Below are positions 27,770 to 37,610 of a stretch of DNA of 64,000 bases, piece after piece (position 1 is the first letter of the stretch; each line of letters opens with the position of its first letter). The DNA lies in contig CP071065.1 in assembly GCA_017164015.1 (NCBI GenBank), positions 372,001-436,000 on the forward strand. Reading direction: 5' to 3'. Made by a program: the position numbers and the translations under genes. The notes under the pieces are model-generated. The model had not been told where the DNA came from and searched no databases. It was given only the letters and a program-made list of their open reading frames with translations. The DNA is from Nostoc sp. UHCC 0702. GTDB lineage: Bacteria; Cyanobacteriota; Cyanobacteriia; Cyanobacteriales; Nostocaceae.

Positions 27770-29329
27770 ATGTCTCGCTGGTTCAACATTGCAGGCCCGT
27801 GTCAAGCCGATATCCACTACATGCTATCTCCAACAACACGATTACCAGATTTGGAGGAGCTAATCCAACAGCGTAGTTATTTTGTCGTTCATGCACCGCG
27901 ACAAACGGGGAAAACCACGGCAATGTTAGCCCTAGCGCAGCAACTTACCGCAACTGGACGTTATGCAGCAGTAGTGGTATCGGTGGAGGTGGGAAGTGCA
28001 TTTAATCATGACCCAGGTGCAGCAGAATTGGCGATTTTGGGAACTTGGTACGATACAATTTCGATCCGATTACCCAATGAATTGCAACCACCTGTTCTCA
28101 AACAAGGGCAAAAAGAAGAACCAGGACACAGAATTAGGGCTTTTTTGCAGGCTTGGGCGCAGTCTTCGCCCCTACTTTTGGTAATATTGATTGATGAAAT
28201 TGATTCTTTACAAGATGAAACCCTAATTTCGGTGCTAAGGCAATTACGGGATGGCTTTCCCAATCGTCCAGAAAATTTTCCCTCTTCTGTAGGATTAATC
28301 GGTTTGCGGGATGTACGAGATTACAAAGTTGCATCCGGTGGAAGCGACAGATTAAACACATCCAGTCCTTTTAATATTAAAGTCAGTTCAATTACCCTGA
28401 GAAACTTTAATGCTACAGAGGTGCAAGAACTATATCAACAACATACAGAAGAGACAGGACAAATATTCACTCTAGAAGCCGCAGCAACAGCTTTTGATTT
28501 AACCCAAGGACAACCTTGGTTAGTTAATGGTCTTGCTAAAGAAGTTGTAGAAAAAATGGTTAAGGATAGAAATATTGGTATTACAAAAGAACATATTTTA
28601 CAAGCCAAGGAAATATTAATTGCCCGTCAAGATACTCATCTCGATTCTTTAGCTGAAAAACTCAGGGAGAAACGAGTTAAAGACATCATTGAGCCGATTT
28701 TATCAGGACAAGCATTACCCGATACCCCAGCCGACGATCGCCAATATTTAATCGATTTAGGGTTACTGCGACGCGATCCTGCGGGGGGACTAGTTATTGC
28801 TAACCCGATTTACCGCGAAGTTATTCCCCGCGTTTTAGTGGAAGGAACCCAGGATAGTTTACCCCATATTAGTCCCAGTTGGTTAACCCCTGAAGGAGAG
28901 TTAAATATAGATGCGTTACTAGCAGCATTTCTCAAATTTTGGCGACAGCACGGGGAACCATTATTAGGTAGTACTGGCTACCATGAAATCGCCCCCCACA
29001 TCGTATTAATGGCTTTCTTGCATCGTGTTGTGAATGGTGGTGGAACTCTGGAAAGGGAATATGCAATTGGTAGTGACAGAATGGATTTATGTCTGCGTTA
29101 CAAAGATGTCACTTTAGGTATCGAGTTAAAGGTATGGCGGGAGAAAAAGCGTGACCCCCTGACTGAGGGGATTGAGCAATTAGAATCTTATTTAGGGCGT
29201 TTGGGGTTGGATTTTGGTTGGTTATTTGTGTTTGACAGGCGTAAAAATGCCCTACCAATGGAAGAACGTTTGTCAACTGAGGTTGTGCTGACGGAAAATC
29301 AGCGTGCGATTACTGTGATTCGGGCGTGA
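27770..29329 (+). CDS. AAA-type ATPase fused to PD-(D/E)xK nuclease-like domain
   Basis: 519 residues. The N-terminal ATPase has Walker A APRQTGKTTAM (residues ~43-53), Walker B LLVILIDEIDSL, and an ORC/STAND-like helical domain through ~residue 330. Residues ~430-500 carry GSDRMDLCLRYKDVTLGIELKVWRE, where D and E-x-K fit the catalytic core of PD-(D/E)xK nucleases. This architecture belongs to the AAA-ATPase/nuclease proteins (AAA_34/DUF1703-like) spread through cyanobacterial and other accessory genomes; roles are mostly unknown, defence or element maintenance being likely. It is cargo of the hupL element. Confidence 0.8.
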   Translation: MSRWFNIAGPCQADIHYMLSPTTRLPDLEELIQQRSYFVVHAPRQTGKTTAMLALAQQLTATGRYAAVVVSVEVGSAFNHDPGAAELAILGTWYDTISIRLPNELQPPVLKQGQKEEPGHRIRAFLQAWAQSSPLLLVILIDEIDSLQDETLISVLRQLRDGFPNRPENFPSSVGLIGLRDVRDYKVASGGSDRLNTSSPFNIKVSSITLRNFNATEVQELYQQHTEETGQIFTLEAAATAFDLTQGQPWLVNGLAKEVVEKMVKDRNIGITKEHILQAKEILIARQDTHLDSLAEKLREKRVKDIIEPILSGQALPDTPADDRQYLIDLGLLRRDPAGGLVIANPIYREVIPRVLVEGTQDSLPHISPSWLTPEGELNIDALLAAFLKFWRQHGEPLLGSTGYHEIAPHIVLMAFLHRVVNGGGTLEREYAIGSDRMDLCLRYKDVTLGIELKVWREKKRDPLTEGIEQLESYLGRLGLDFGWLFVFDRRKNALPMEERLSTEVVLTENQRAITVIRA

Positions 29330-29376
29330 GTATTTTGATTGATTTCTTTGTTTGGATATTGAGCGATCGCTTTTTT

Positions 29377-29691
29377 TCAAAGATGTTTCACGGTGAAGTT
29401 AGACGGCTTATATTTATAACTTAGTTCGAGTGCATTGCAAAAGCTATTGAGTATATTTAACAAAGCATTATAATAAACGTAAGCATCGTCTCGTTCATCT
29501 TGAAGAAGGGCATATAAGGTTAGCTCTGGCTCTGGGGCTAAGTGATCTTTAGGGATATCTAAACCGGCTTCAGTTAAGCGCGTTGCCGCGATCGCAGCTA
29601 ACAATGCTCCAATTGTATTGGACTCGCCTCTGTGAAGATCACTGAGTCCAGGCAAGATTATCTCAGATCCCGGCAACTCATTGAGATTCAT
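29377..29691 (-). CDS. Hypothetical protein, 104 aa (second of a pair)
   Basis: An acidic, helical protein (MNLNELPGSEIILPGLSDLH ... GALLAAIAATRLTEAGLDIP). No family is recognised with certainty. It overlaps the upstream gene by 4 bp (29688-29691), indicating translational coupling. Paired with the DUF6036-like fragment it resembles two-gene toxin-antitoxin layouts, but there is no motif to prove it. It lies inside the hupL element. Confidence 0.6.
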   Translation of the reverse strand: MNLNELPGSEIILPGLSDLHRGESNTIGALLAAIAATRLTEAGLDIPKDHLAPEPELTLYALLQDERDDAYVYYNALLNILNSFCNALELSYKYKPSNFTVKHL

Positions 29692-30038
29692 GATTGATCA
29701 TCCTCCAGGTTATCTTCACAACGTTCAATAAAGTTATCTACTCTGCTTCTAAGCATATCAGGGTTAAGCGATGGGAATCTGATTAGTTCAGGTGCGATCG
29801 CTTCAAAACAATCCCGTAGATTACTCAAAGAGAATAATTTCTGTTTGTACATGGCTTCAATATCTTTAATATCACGGTCAAATCCCCTGGATAGTTTAGA
29901 AAGAGCTTGGGCTGTAAAATCATAGTGATAAAAGGAAATTTGACCTTGTTTGCCAATGAATACGCTTCTATCACGCCATCCTGGAAGAGGTGGCAAGAAA
30001 TCCTGGGGAGATGCCAAAATCAGTAAATAATCATACAT
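29688..30038 (-). CDS. Possible DUF6036-like (nucleotidyltransferase C-lobe) protein
   Basis: 116 residues. The core YHYDFTAQALSKLSRGFDRDIKDIEAMYKQKLFSLSNLRDCF resembles the C-terminal part of DUF6036-type nucleotidyltransferases (LALSKLxR...KDxEDIxxL). The N-terminal nucleotide-binding GG/DxD lobe is not present, and a palindromic repeat begins just upstream (30041), so it may be a truncated remnant or a shortened stand-alone protein. It overlaps the 104-aa gene by 4 bp. The assignment is a memory-based resemblance only. Confidence 0.5.
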   Translation of the reverse strand: MYDYLLILASPQDFLPPLPGWRDRSVFIGKQGQISFYHYDFTAQALSKLSRGFDRDIKDIEAMYKQKLFSLSNLRDCFEAIAPELIRFPSLNPDMLRSRVDNFIERCEDNLEDDQS

Positions 30039-30040
30039 AA

Positions 30041-30070
30041 GGTGCGTTACACTCCGTTAACGCACCCTAC
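30041..30070. repeat. REP-like palindrome in hupL element
   Basis: GGTGCGTTA and TAACGCACC flank a 10-bp centre, ending CCCTAC. It belongs to the GTAGGGTGCGTT repeat group, lying between xisC and the DUF6036-like gene. Confidence 0.85.
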
Positions 30071-30119
30071 AAGATCAGCCTATGCGACTGACCCCATTTA
30101 TTGATTGATTTTTACCTCG

Positions 30120-31724
30120 TTAACCTTCGATATCCACCTGCTTCTCTACGAGGTTGATCGTGGAAACACCATTCCATGTCCCTTCAAGCCATTGGATTGA
30201 TCCATCACCTGCACGTATCTTTGCCCTGTAAGGAACATCGAGATCGCCCTTGGTGACCGACGCGACGCGTTGTATGCGCTTCAAAGGCGGCACCTCGACG
30301 TCACTCTCACGGGTATAGCTCTGTGTAGTTGTGTTCTCTTTCCCAAACTGCCAAGTATGGGTTGTGGAGGCATCCAACTTCACGCTTTTCTCAGTCTCAG
30401 CCAGCCTAGGAATCCCTGTTTTGACTTTTATCTCCACTCCCACCTCCAACCTTAACCTTTCATTCTCCATCTTCAACGCCAAAATTTCATTCTTCTGCAA
30501 CTCAATTAACGACTTCTGACTCATCACCTCACCAAAGGCTTTTTTACGGTTTTCAATGCCAAACCAGCGCTGGTAGGTTTTTGTATGTTCATCAACAGTA
30601 TGACCTAAGTTGTCTGCTGCGGCTTTGATGGGTATTCCCTGAAGATGCGCTCGAATCGCGCAAGCATGACGCAAATCGTAGGGTTGAAACTCAATTCCCA
30701 CTTTTTTAAACCATCTGGATATATCTCTCCGCATCCAATTAATATTTTGCACAGATGCAATTTTTGTCACCTTTTTTTCTAAAATCCTTAATGATTTGGG
30801 ATTTTGTAAATCAAATAATTCTATCCATTCTGGTACAAAAGGAATAACTTCTCGATATCCAGTTTTTGTATTTTTATTGACTTTCCAAGTATGGTCGATA
30901 TTTTGGGGAGATATCCACCAATTAATATCTGGTTGCACAAATAATTCCCTTGGTCTTAACCCAAAGGTTGCTAACATTCCATATACCCAACGCCACATTT
31001 CCCATGTGTCGATTTCATCACTAATGTTTGTATTTTTGCGGTTGAGGGCGAATTTTTCAAATAGGTCGAAAGAACGCACTATTTTATCATCGTCGGGGAT
31101 TTCTCGATGAGCAGGGGTGACATTATCCCGTGTTACATCAAGTGAAAAACCCATTTGAAAGGTTTTAATAAAAACAGAAGTTACCGCAATCAGTTCATTT
31201 TTTTTATTTCCCTGAAATGAATTAATAATTTCCTCAAAATTATTTTTTGTTGCCAAAGTGGTTAAAGGAAAGTTTCTTTTAATAACAGATATATAGTTAG
31301 CAAAAGTATTTTGACTGGTTATAGTTTTCTGACGAGTTTTATAATATTTTTCCTCAAATGTATCTAATAATTCTCCAATGCTTTTTATTTCTTGCTTCTC
31401 TCTAGATTTTATTCCTAAATACTTCTCATTCCACTCGAAAGTATGGCGAGCGATTAATTTACCCAACTCGTAACTTTCCTCGATCGCAGTTTTTAATCCC
31501 TCTAAATTAGCTGGTATCCCTAGAGACAAGTCATACTGCTTTTTTTCCTTACCTAAGCTGCAATCGCCTGGTTTTAACGGTAGGGTAGCTCGTAACTGAA
31601 GAGAATTGCCAGTTTGTTTAATGCTAACTCTAATTCTATCCCTTTTTAAATTACTATTAGCTTCAACTAACTTCTGCTCAAAAACTGCTTGATACTGTAA
31701 TTCCGTCGCTTTAATTTTCGCCAT
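30120..31724 (-). CDS. xisC: hupL element site-specific recombinase (tyrosine type)
   Basis: About 534 residues from ATG 31724 (MAKIKATELQYQ); the frame is open to 31916, but the extra 64 residues include repeat-derived sequence and have no counterpart in the XisA of this window. The catalytic pattern matches XisA: LATFGLRPRELF (first Arg), YDLRHACAIRAHLQG (His and Arg region) and NLGHTVDEHTKTYQRWF (His, Tyr). A coiled-coil tail (ELQKNEILALKMENERLRLEV) and an extra ~110 residues follow. It should excise the surrounding element in heterocysts. In PCC 7120 XisC is shorter (about 500 aa, recalled). Confidence 0.93.
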   Translation of the reverse strand: MAKIKATELQYQAVFEQKLVEANSNLKRDRIRVSIKQTGNSLQLRATLPLKPGDCSLGKEKKQYDLSLGIPANLEGLKTAIEESYELGKLIARHTFEWNEKYLGIKSREKQEIKSIGELLDTFEEKYYKTRQKTITSQNTFANYISVIKRNFPLTTLATKNNFEEIINSFQGNKKNELIAVTSVFIKTFQMGFSLDVTRDNVTPAHREIPDDDKIVRSFDLFEKFALNRKNTNISDEIDTWEMWRWVYGMLATFGLRPRELFVQPDINWWISPQNIDHTWKVNKNTKTGYREVIPFVPEWIELFDLQNPKSLRILEKKVTKIASVQNINWMRRDISRWFKKVGIEFQPYDLRHACAIRAHLQGIPIKAAADNLGHTVDEHTKTYQRWFGIENRKKAFGEVMSQKSLIELQKNEILALKMENERLRLEVGVEIKVKTGIPRLAETEKSVKLDASTTHTWQFGKENTTTQSYTRESDVEVPPLKRIQRVASVTKGDLDVPYRAKIRAGDGSIQWLEGTWNGVSTINLVEKQVDIEG

Positions 31725-32032
31725 TGTTCCCCTATAACTGCCGTCTGTGGTGTTGTGCGGCTCAAAATCTGCAAACATATCGGCGAACAAGTCCCCTGAG
31801 TCTGCGTTTGCATCCTCATCTGTAGATAGGGGATATGTCTTTGATATTAAATTTTGGCGATGCCTGGGTTGGGCTGCGCCTACGCAATTACCCTGGTTTT
31901 GATTTTGCCCGCTCATTCCCTAAATATTCCCTTATTTATAAGCTGAAATGGTAAAAATAAAATGTTCTTGTTGAGCAAAATAACTTTACACAACAAGTTA
32001 CTCAGGAACATTTTCACCATACCACCAGTTGC

Positions 32033-32044
32033 CATAGCAGTTAT

Positions 32045-32048
<4 letters not shown>
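32033..32048. other. Right recombination site of hupL element
   Basis: CATAGCAGTTATATGG; differs from the left site by one T for C. The changed base would fall in a His codon (CAC or CAT), so either outcome of recombination leaves HupL unchanged. Confidence 0.93.
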
Positions 32049-33133
<1,085 letters not shown>

Positions 33134-33139
33134 AAATTA

Positions 33140-33198
33140 CTAATAGCTAATGGCTAATTATTATTTAGTTCGCTATTAGCTATTAGCTATATTTTTTA
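33140..33198 (+). terminator. Terminator after hupL
   Basis: CTAATAGCTAATGGC pairs with GCTATTAGCTATTAG (arms 33140-33154 and 33172-33186; 14 of 15 pairs with the remaining one a possible G-U), followed by TATATTTTTT. It starts 7 bp after the hupL stop. Confidence 0.88.
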
Positions 33199-33253
33199 CC
33201 TTGTTAGATATTGTGCCATCATTATAAATAACAAAGGCATAAGTGAAGAGTTT

Positions 33254-33487
33254 ATGACAATAACTATAGAAGCTGTTTATGAACAGGGAGTACTCAGGCT
33301 ATTACAGCCTATTCCATTAGCCGAAGGAACTCGTGTTGAAGTCACTGTGATTTCAACAGAGGCTAAACCTAAAACTCCTAGAGAGATTCTAGCCCAAATC
33401 GCTGCTATGCCCTTAGAAGTTAGCAATGATCAATTCTCTGGTCGAGATCATGACAACATTCTTTATCCTCCGTCTAGTAGTACATGA
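33254..33487 (+). CDS. DUF104/AF2212-type antitoxin
   Basis: 77 residues. The N-terminal ITIEAVYEQGVLRLLQPIPLAEGTRVEVTVIS is the signature of the AF2212-like (DUF104) beta-barrel antitoxins, followed by a C-terminal stretch likely to wrap the toxin. It overlaps the downstream PIN-domain gene by 4 bp (ATGA-type coupling). It probably binds and inhibits that PIN ribonuclease and represses its own operon; the latter is inferred from the class. Confidence 0.8.
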   Translation: MTITIEAVYEQGVLRLLQPIPLAEGTRVEVTVISTEAKPKTPREILAQIAAMPLEVSNDQFSGRDHDNILYPPSSST

Positions 33488-33879
33488 TCTTTGTAGACAC
33501 CAGTGCTTGGTTTGCTAGCATCGTTCCCTCCGATACCGATCATCAGGCAGCAACTTTATGGGTTAATCAAAATACTCAGCCATTGATCACAACAGATTAC
33601 ATTGTTGATGAAACTCTGACTCTCTTAAGAAGCCGTGGTGAATCTTTAAGAGCAATTAGTTTAGGAGAGGCATTCTTTTCAGGTGTTTTAACGACTATTT
33701 ATTATTTGACAGAAGAGGACATTCGAGAAACTTGGCAGATTTTTCGCCAGTTTTCAGATAAAAACTGGAGTTTCACAGATTGTAGCAGTAGAGTTATAAT
33801 GAACAAACTTCATTTAACTCAAGCATTCACCTTTGATCATCACTTTCGTCAATTTGGTTTTGTGAATATAGTACCTTGA
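33484..33879 (+). CDS. PIN-domain toxin (VapC-like ribonuclease)
   Basis: 131 residues starting MIFVDTSAWFASIVPSDTDH, with the PIN acidic residues D5, E (IVDETLTLL, ~residue 43), D (FTDCSSRVIM, ~99) and a terminal D in TFDHHFRQFG. PIN toxins cleave specific RNAs with Mg2+. It forms a unit with the DUF104 antitoxin immediately upstream. It is intact. Such modules stabilise accessory DNA; this one lies between hupL and hupW. Confidence 0.85.
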   Translation: MIFVDTSAWFASIVPSDTDHQAATLWVNQNTQPLITTDYIVDETLTLLRSRGESLRAISLGEAFFSGVLTTIYYLTEEDIRETWQIFRQFSDKNWSFTDCSSRVIMNKLHLTQAFTFDHHFRQFGFVNIVP

Positions 33880-33950
33880 CAGGTATGCGATCGCTCTTGC
33901 ATCACTATGAGAACTAAACTAAACTTAGTTTATAGACTTAGTTTAATTTT

Positions 33951-34196
33951 ATGGAAAGCGTAAATATTCATCAAGCTAAAACGAATCTCTCAAAGCTGTT
34001 GTCGCGCGTGGAACTTGGAGAAGAAATTATTATTTCTAACCGAGGCGTTCCCATCGCTAAGTTAGTACCATTTCGGGCTTCATCAAATCGAATCAGTAGT
34101 TTAGGGCAAGATAGAGGGCGTTTTGTAGTGCCAGATGATTTCAACGCACCTCTGCCAGAAGAGATTTTGGCAGCATTTGAGGGCAGTGAGGAGTGA
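33951..34196 (+). CDS. Phd/YefM family antitoxin
   Basis: 81 residues; MESVNIHQAKTNLSKLLSRVELGEEIIISNRGVPIAKLVPF is the classical Phd/YefM DNA-binding domain, and the C-terminal half (PDDFNAPLPEEILAAFEGSEE) is the toxin-neutralising segment. It overlaps the next PIN toxin gene by 4 bp. Autorepression through the upstream TAGTTTAT-rich repeats (AAACTTAGTTTATAGACTTAGTTT at 33918 region, split here) is plausible but not shown. Confidence 0.88.
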   Translation: MESVNIHQAKTNLSKLLSRVELGEEIIISNRGVPIAKLVPFRASSNRISSLGQDRGRFVVPDDFNAPLPEEILAAFEGSEE

Positions 34197-34588
34197 AACT
34201 GTTGCTAGACACGCAGTGCTGGTTATGGTGGTTTACCAAACCAGAGTATTTGAATGAGGTAGCAATCGCCCATATTGCTGATGAAACAAATGAATTATGG
34301 CTATCAGTCGCCAGCGTTTGGGAAATAGGGATAAAAGTAGCGATCGGCAAGTTAGCCTTAGAAGATCCCCTAGACAGTTATATTTCTAGTCGGATGGCGC
34401 TATTAGCAATGCGATCGCTGGAAATTACAGCACCTCATGCTTTACGAGCAGCTGCGTTACCGCTGCATCACCGAGATCCTTTTGATAGGATCTTGATAGC
34501 GCAGGCTCAGATAGAAGATATGACGCTTGTCAGTGCCGATCCAATGTTCAATAAGTACGAAATTTCCCTACTTTGGGCAGCTAATTAG
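34193..34588 (+). CDS. PIN-domain toxin (VapC type)
   Basis: 131 residues starting at GTG 34193 (KLLLDTQCWLWWFTKPEYL). PIN motifs: D6, E in SVASVWEIGIK (~44), and RDPFDRILIAQAQIE with a D near residue 97, then LVSADPMF. It is the ribonuclease partner of the overlapping Phd-type antitoxin. The LLLDTQxWLWW start is characteristic of the cyanobacterial subgroup. Confidence 0.88.
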   Translation: MKLLLDTQCWLWWFTKPEYLNEVAIAHIADETNELWLSVASVWEIGIKVAIGKLALEDPLDSYISSRMALLAMRSLEITAPHALRAAALPLHHRDPFDRILIAQAQIEDMTLVSADPMFNKYEISLLWAAN

Positions 34589-34631
34589 TCAGACTTAACA
34601 GAGATCGCAATTGCTATTTCGGCGATCGCAA

Positions 34632-35291
34632 TTACTTCCTAAAACTACTACCCAGAAACAGACTTATCAAAGCTTTACCAAAAAATAGCCAATCTAACCA
34701 AAACACAATATGCAGAGTTACTATCAACCAAAATACAATTTGATAGGAAACTTTGCTACTTTTGTGGTGTAGTTTTCCTTGAGCAACAAACGCACCTAAC
34801 CAACCACCAAAAAATTCGCATAAATGTAAAGTCTTCTCTGGCACTCTCCATTGGCCTTGTTTTGCACGAGATTTATCATCAGCATATAGCGCAAAGGTAA
34901 TAAAACTCATAACAGGATAAACGATTAAAGGAATTGGGTTGCCAGTAGTTAGTAAAAAATGAATTGAACCTAAACCAGGTATTAGAGATAAGAGTAACGT
35001 ATTAAATACTAATGGTGAAGTTTTCCGCACAGCCTTAGATGTAACCTTCGTCGGTGCGACAGAAGATGATATACCTTCTTCGAGTGAAGCATTACATGCA
35101 CGCGCTTTGCCGTTTTTATCAACCGTGAGTTGATAATGAACGGAATCACCAACTTGGGGACGACGTTTAACTTCTTTGAATGCACTGATGTGAACAAAGA
35201 CTTCTTGACTACCATCGCTGGGTTGTATGAAACCAAACCCGCGATCGTCTTTCCATGTAGTTAGTCGGCCTTTGCCTAAAACAGGTTTCAT
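34632..35291 (-). CDS. Cold-shock domain plus DUF1294 membrane protein
   Basis: 219 residues. The N-terminal cold-shock domain carries the RNP1/RNP2 motifs (KDDRGFGFIQP and EVFVHISAF). A basic linker precedes a DUF1294 region (residues ~95-215) with about four hydrophobic helices (LLSLIPGLGSIHFLLT, LIVYPVMSFITFALYA, YQIVFWLIVTLHIVFWLDWLFF). The combination is known in many bacteria; the protein is likely a membrane-tethered nucleic-acid binder. Monocistronic; start ATG 35291. The function is not established. Confidence 0.88.
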   Translation of the reverse strand: MKPVLGKGRLTTWKDDRGFGFIQPSDGSQEVFVHISAFKEVKRRPQVGDSVHYQLTVDKNGKARACNASLEEGISSSVAPTKVTSKAVRKTSPLVFNTLLLSLIPGLGSIHFLLTTGNPIPLIVYPVMSFITFALYADDKSRAKQGQWRVPEKTLHLCEFFGGWLGAFVAQGKLHHKSSKVSYQIVFWLIVTLHIVFWLDWLFFGKALISLFLGSSFRK

Positions 35292-35531
35292 GAATAAGTT
35301 TTATATTTATACCTGTTTTATAGTGTGCCCTTATATATATGAATGCTAACTGCTTTCAAAGTTACTTTTTACATATACAATGTCAAATTGATGCACAACT
35401 AACAGGTTTTTATAGTAATTAATTCATCGTCTAGTGCATTAGCCGTAGCGTAACACACTAAAACTTGCAGAAACGATGCGTTAGGCTTGCCTTAACTCAC
35501 TCTAAAAATCTCAAATTTATAAGGTAAGCTT

Positions 35532-35954
35532 GTGTCTGATATAGCCCTACACAAATATCTCCCTCGCCTTCCCGAAACAGCACTGCAAGAATTCATAGAA
35601 TGGTGTGTTTTAGAGCAGGCAAAAGCAGCAGAATGTAATTTTACTCCAGATACAAGTAAGTTAAATAACTTACCACCAGCAGAATACATTCCTAAACTTG
35701 TCGATCAATTTATGAAAGTTAAACCTGACCCGATTAAAGCAGGTTTAGTAGCAGCGATCGCTGGCAAAGAAGCTGACACACATGGATTATCTGGTTTAGC
35801 GATCGTCGCTGATTTTGTATCACTTTATGTCAAGTATTTAATCCCTAAAGATGGGAATACTCCAGAACAAGCACAAGCAATATTAACTCAAGCATCACAA
35901 CATCAGTGTGAGAAACTTGTTGAAATCGCCAAAAAACATGGTGTAGAGTTTTAG
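35532..35954 (+). CDS. Conserved hypothetical protein, 140 aa
   Basis: It starts at GTG 35532 (MSDIALHKYLPRLPETALQEF). The sequence is alpha-helical, with EWCVLEQAKAAECNF and IKAGLVAAIAGKEADTHGLSGLAIVADFVSLYVKYLIP segments; no membrane signal or enzyme motif. The family is not recognised. It stands alone between the CSD-DUF1294 gene and the following minus-strand cluster. Confidence 0.65.
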   Translation: MSDIALHKYLPRLPETALQEFIEWCVLEQAKAAECNFTPDTSKLNNLPPAEYIPKLVDQFMKVKPDPIKAGLVAAIAGKEADTHGLSGLAIVADFVSLYVKYLIPKDGNTPEQAQAILTQASQHQCEKLVEIAKKHGVEF

Positions 35955-36094
35955 TTTCTACTAGATACTGATTTTTCAACAGATGGAGAACTGATAGGGG
36001 CGGGTTTAAAAATATTATCAATTATTAATTGATGAGCTTGATGAACCTGCCCCTAGTTTCCCAATCTAAAATCTAAAATCCAAAATAGTAGGAA

Positions 36095-36814
36095 TTATAT
36101 TTGTCGTAATGAAAAACGTCGTACTTCATTAGCAGTTTGTTTCCGTAAATCTATCGATTCAATATCAGTTATTTCTAGCCAAACTACATTAATTGGCATC
36201 ATAACACCATCAACACCTGCACTGATGTATGGATATTTTTCAGTCATAGAGTCATTATTAATAGCCCAATATCCGTTTTTTCTCTGTCTTAAAATCTCAC
36301 CTACATAAGCTACTAAGTTGTCATATAAATGACTTTGTATTTCATTAATTCCATAAGCTTCAACTTTTTTTGATAAAATATCCAAGCTCACATAAGAAAA
36401 ATTAAGCTGCTGATGATTAATTTGTAGCTGTTCTCTAAGCTCATGAATTAACTCATCAATGTGATTTATAAGTTCTACCTTATATTTTGAGTAATAATAC
36501 CAATAAGAAACAGAATTACCTCGATTATTAGCACAGTCTTCTCGGACTCGTTGTGTGCGTTGAACCAATTTTAAAAAATATTCTTTTGTATAAATATCAC
36601 CTTTACCAGGAGTGCTAAGATCATTAGGATCAAAAACAAATAAGAATCTGTCATTAGGTAACTCATAGACTAGAGGCTGATCCTTATATCCAGTTGAATA
36701 AGTTACTTCAAAAAACTTTGTGAACTCTTCGTGCAGCTTTCCTTCAGATTCAATCAATTCTTGAACCTGTTTTCTTGTCAAACGCTTTTTATTGAGAGTT
36801 CGTTTATGTGCCAT
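36095..36814 (-). CDS. Hypothetical protein, 239 aa
   Basis: A mostly helical protein with a basic N-terminus (MAHKRTLNKKRLTRKQVQEL) and a central segment rich in charged residues; VWLEITDIESIDLRKQTANEVRRFSLRQI at the end resembles a beta-strand domain. I do not recognise the family. It is on the same strand as the RelE-type pair but 91 bp downstream, in an accessory region. Confidence 0.6.
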   Translation of the reverse strand: MAHKRTLNKKRLTRKQVQELIESEGKLHEEFTKFFEVTYSTGYKDQPLVYELPNDRFLFVFDPNDLSTPGKGDIYTKEYFLKLVQRTQRVREDCANNRGNSVSYWYYYSKYKVELINHIDELIHELREQLQINHQQLNFSYVSLDILSKKVEAYGINEIQSHLYDNLVAYVGEILRQRKNGYWAINNDSMTEKYPYISAGVDGVMMPINVVWLEITDIESIDLRKQTANEVRRFSLRQI

Positions 36815-36905
36815 GATTGAATAAGTATTATTAAGTTATTACTGAATAAATTTCTCTAGGAATTGAAAAGCGATCGCCTGACACATAACCTAGCAAGCTA
36901 AAAGC

Positions 36906-37175
36906 TTAATAAACCTCGTCATGACTACCAATATCAACAAATACTGCGTTTCCATCTTCGGTAAAATAAAACAATATCCTCACATCATAATCTATGCTAA
37001 AACTCCATAAATTATTGAGCTTGCCTGATAATTTGTGAGTTTTCAAGCTTTGATCAAATGGATTTACTATAAACTGCTCTAGCTTTTGCCAAAACCTTGC
37101 TTCTAAATCTACATTTCCCTTAATTCGTTTTTTGAATGCACGTCTAAATGACGAACTGAAACTGACTTCTAGCAT
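36906..37175 (-). CDS. RelE/YafQ-type mRNA interferase toxin
   Basis: 89 residues: SFSSSFRRAFKKRIKGNVDLEARFWQKLEQF...HKLSGKLNNLWSFSIDYDVRILFYF is the RelE/ParE-superfamily fold with the YafQ-like H-x-L-x-G-x-L and DYR/DVRILF motifs. It would cleave ribosome-bound mRNA. The start overlaps the upstream antitoxin stop at 37175 by 1 bp. Its C-terminal IGSHDEVY is typical. Intact. Confidence 0.85.
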   Translation of the reverse strand: MLEVSFSSSFRRAFKKRIKGNVDLEARFWQKLEQFIVNPFDQSLKTHKLSGKLNNLWSFSIDYDVRILFYFTEDGNAVFVDIGSHDEVY

Positions 37176-37381
37176 TACTCTTCTATCAATTGTTTCAGTT
37201 CGTTAATATTGGAAGAAAATTTTAGCTCACCGTTGTGTTCTTCTAGCTGTGCTGTTTTGAAGTTTTCATATATTTCCTCTCGGCGTTCTTCTCGTAGATA
37301 CTGCCGTAGCAGCAATTGAAGTTCTTGTTTTTCTTCAAATGAAAGACCTTTGATTGCCTCTACCACATCATTGAAGCTCAT
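37175..37381 (-). CDS. Antitoxin partner of RelE-type toxin
   Basis: 68 residues: MSFNDVVEAIKGLSFEEKQELQLLLRQYLREERREEI, then a charged tail. The IKGLSFEEKQELQLLLRQ helix pattern is common in cyanobacterial antitoxins next to RelE-like toxins. It is translated just before the toxin (stop and start share one base). No DNA-binding fold can be asserted by eye. Confidence 0.8.
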   Translation of the reverse strand: MSFNDVVEAIKGLSFEEKQELQLLLRQYLREERREEIYENFKTAQLEEHNGELKFSSNINELKQLIEE

Positions 37382-37449
37382 AACTTAAAATACCTGTGTG
37401 GTTACATGTTAAATTTAACATGATCATTGTTTTTCTGGTCGAGGTATTG

Positions 37450-37610
37450 GGCGAATAGAATTCGCCACTACACAAACAAAGTCCGCCTCTGCGGACTAAT
37501 GAAAAATTAAGGGTTTTTAACCCACGAAGGTGGGTTTTGTATGTGTAGCCAAGCCACTGCGGTCTTGGGGTTTCCCCAAGTGGAGCAAGTGGCGCGCGAC
37601 TTCCAGTCGC
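37450..37610. repeat. String of five small perfect hairpins
   Basis: GGCGAAT-AGA-ATTCGCC (37450), GTCCGC-CTCT-GCGGAC (37481), AACCCAC-GAAG-GTGGGTT (37519), CTTGGGG-TTT-CCCCAAG (37564) and GCGACT-TCC-AGTCGC (37596) follow one another within 161 bp. An ORF across the region is a translation of this structure rather than a gene. Such hairpin trains occur elsewhere in Nostoc intergenic DNA, but their role is unknown. Confidence 0.75.
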
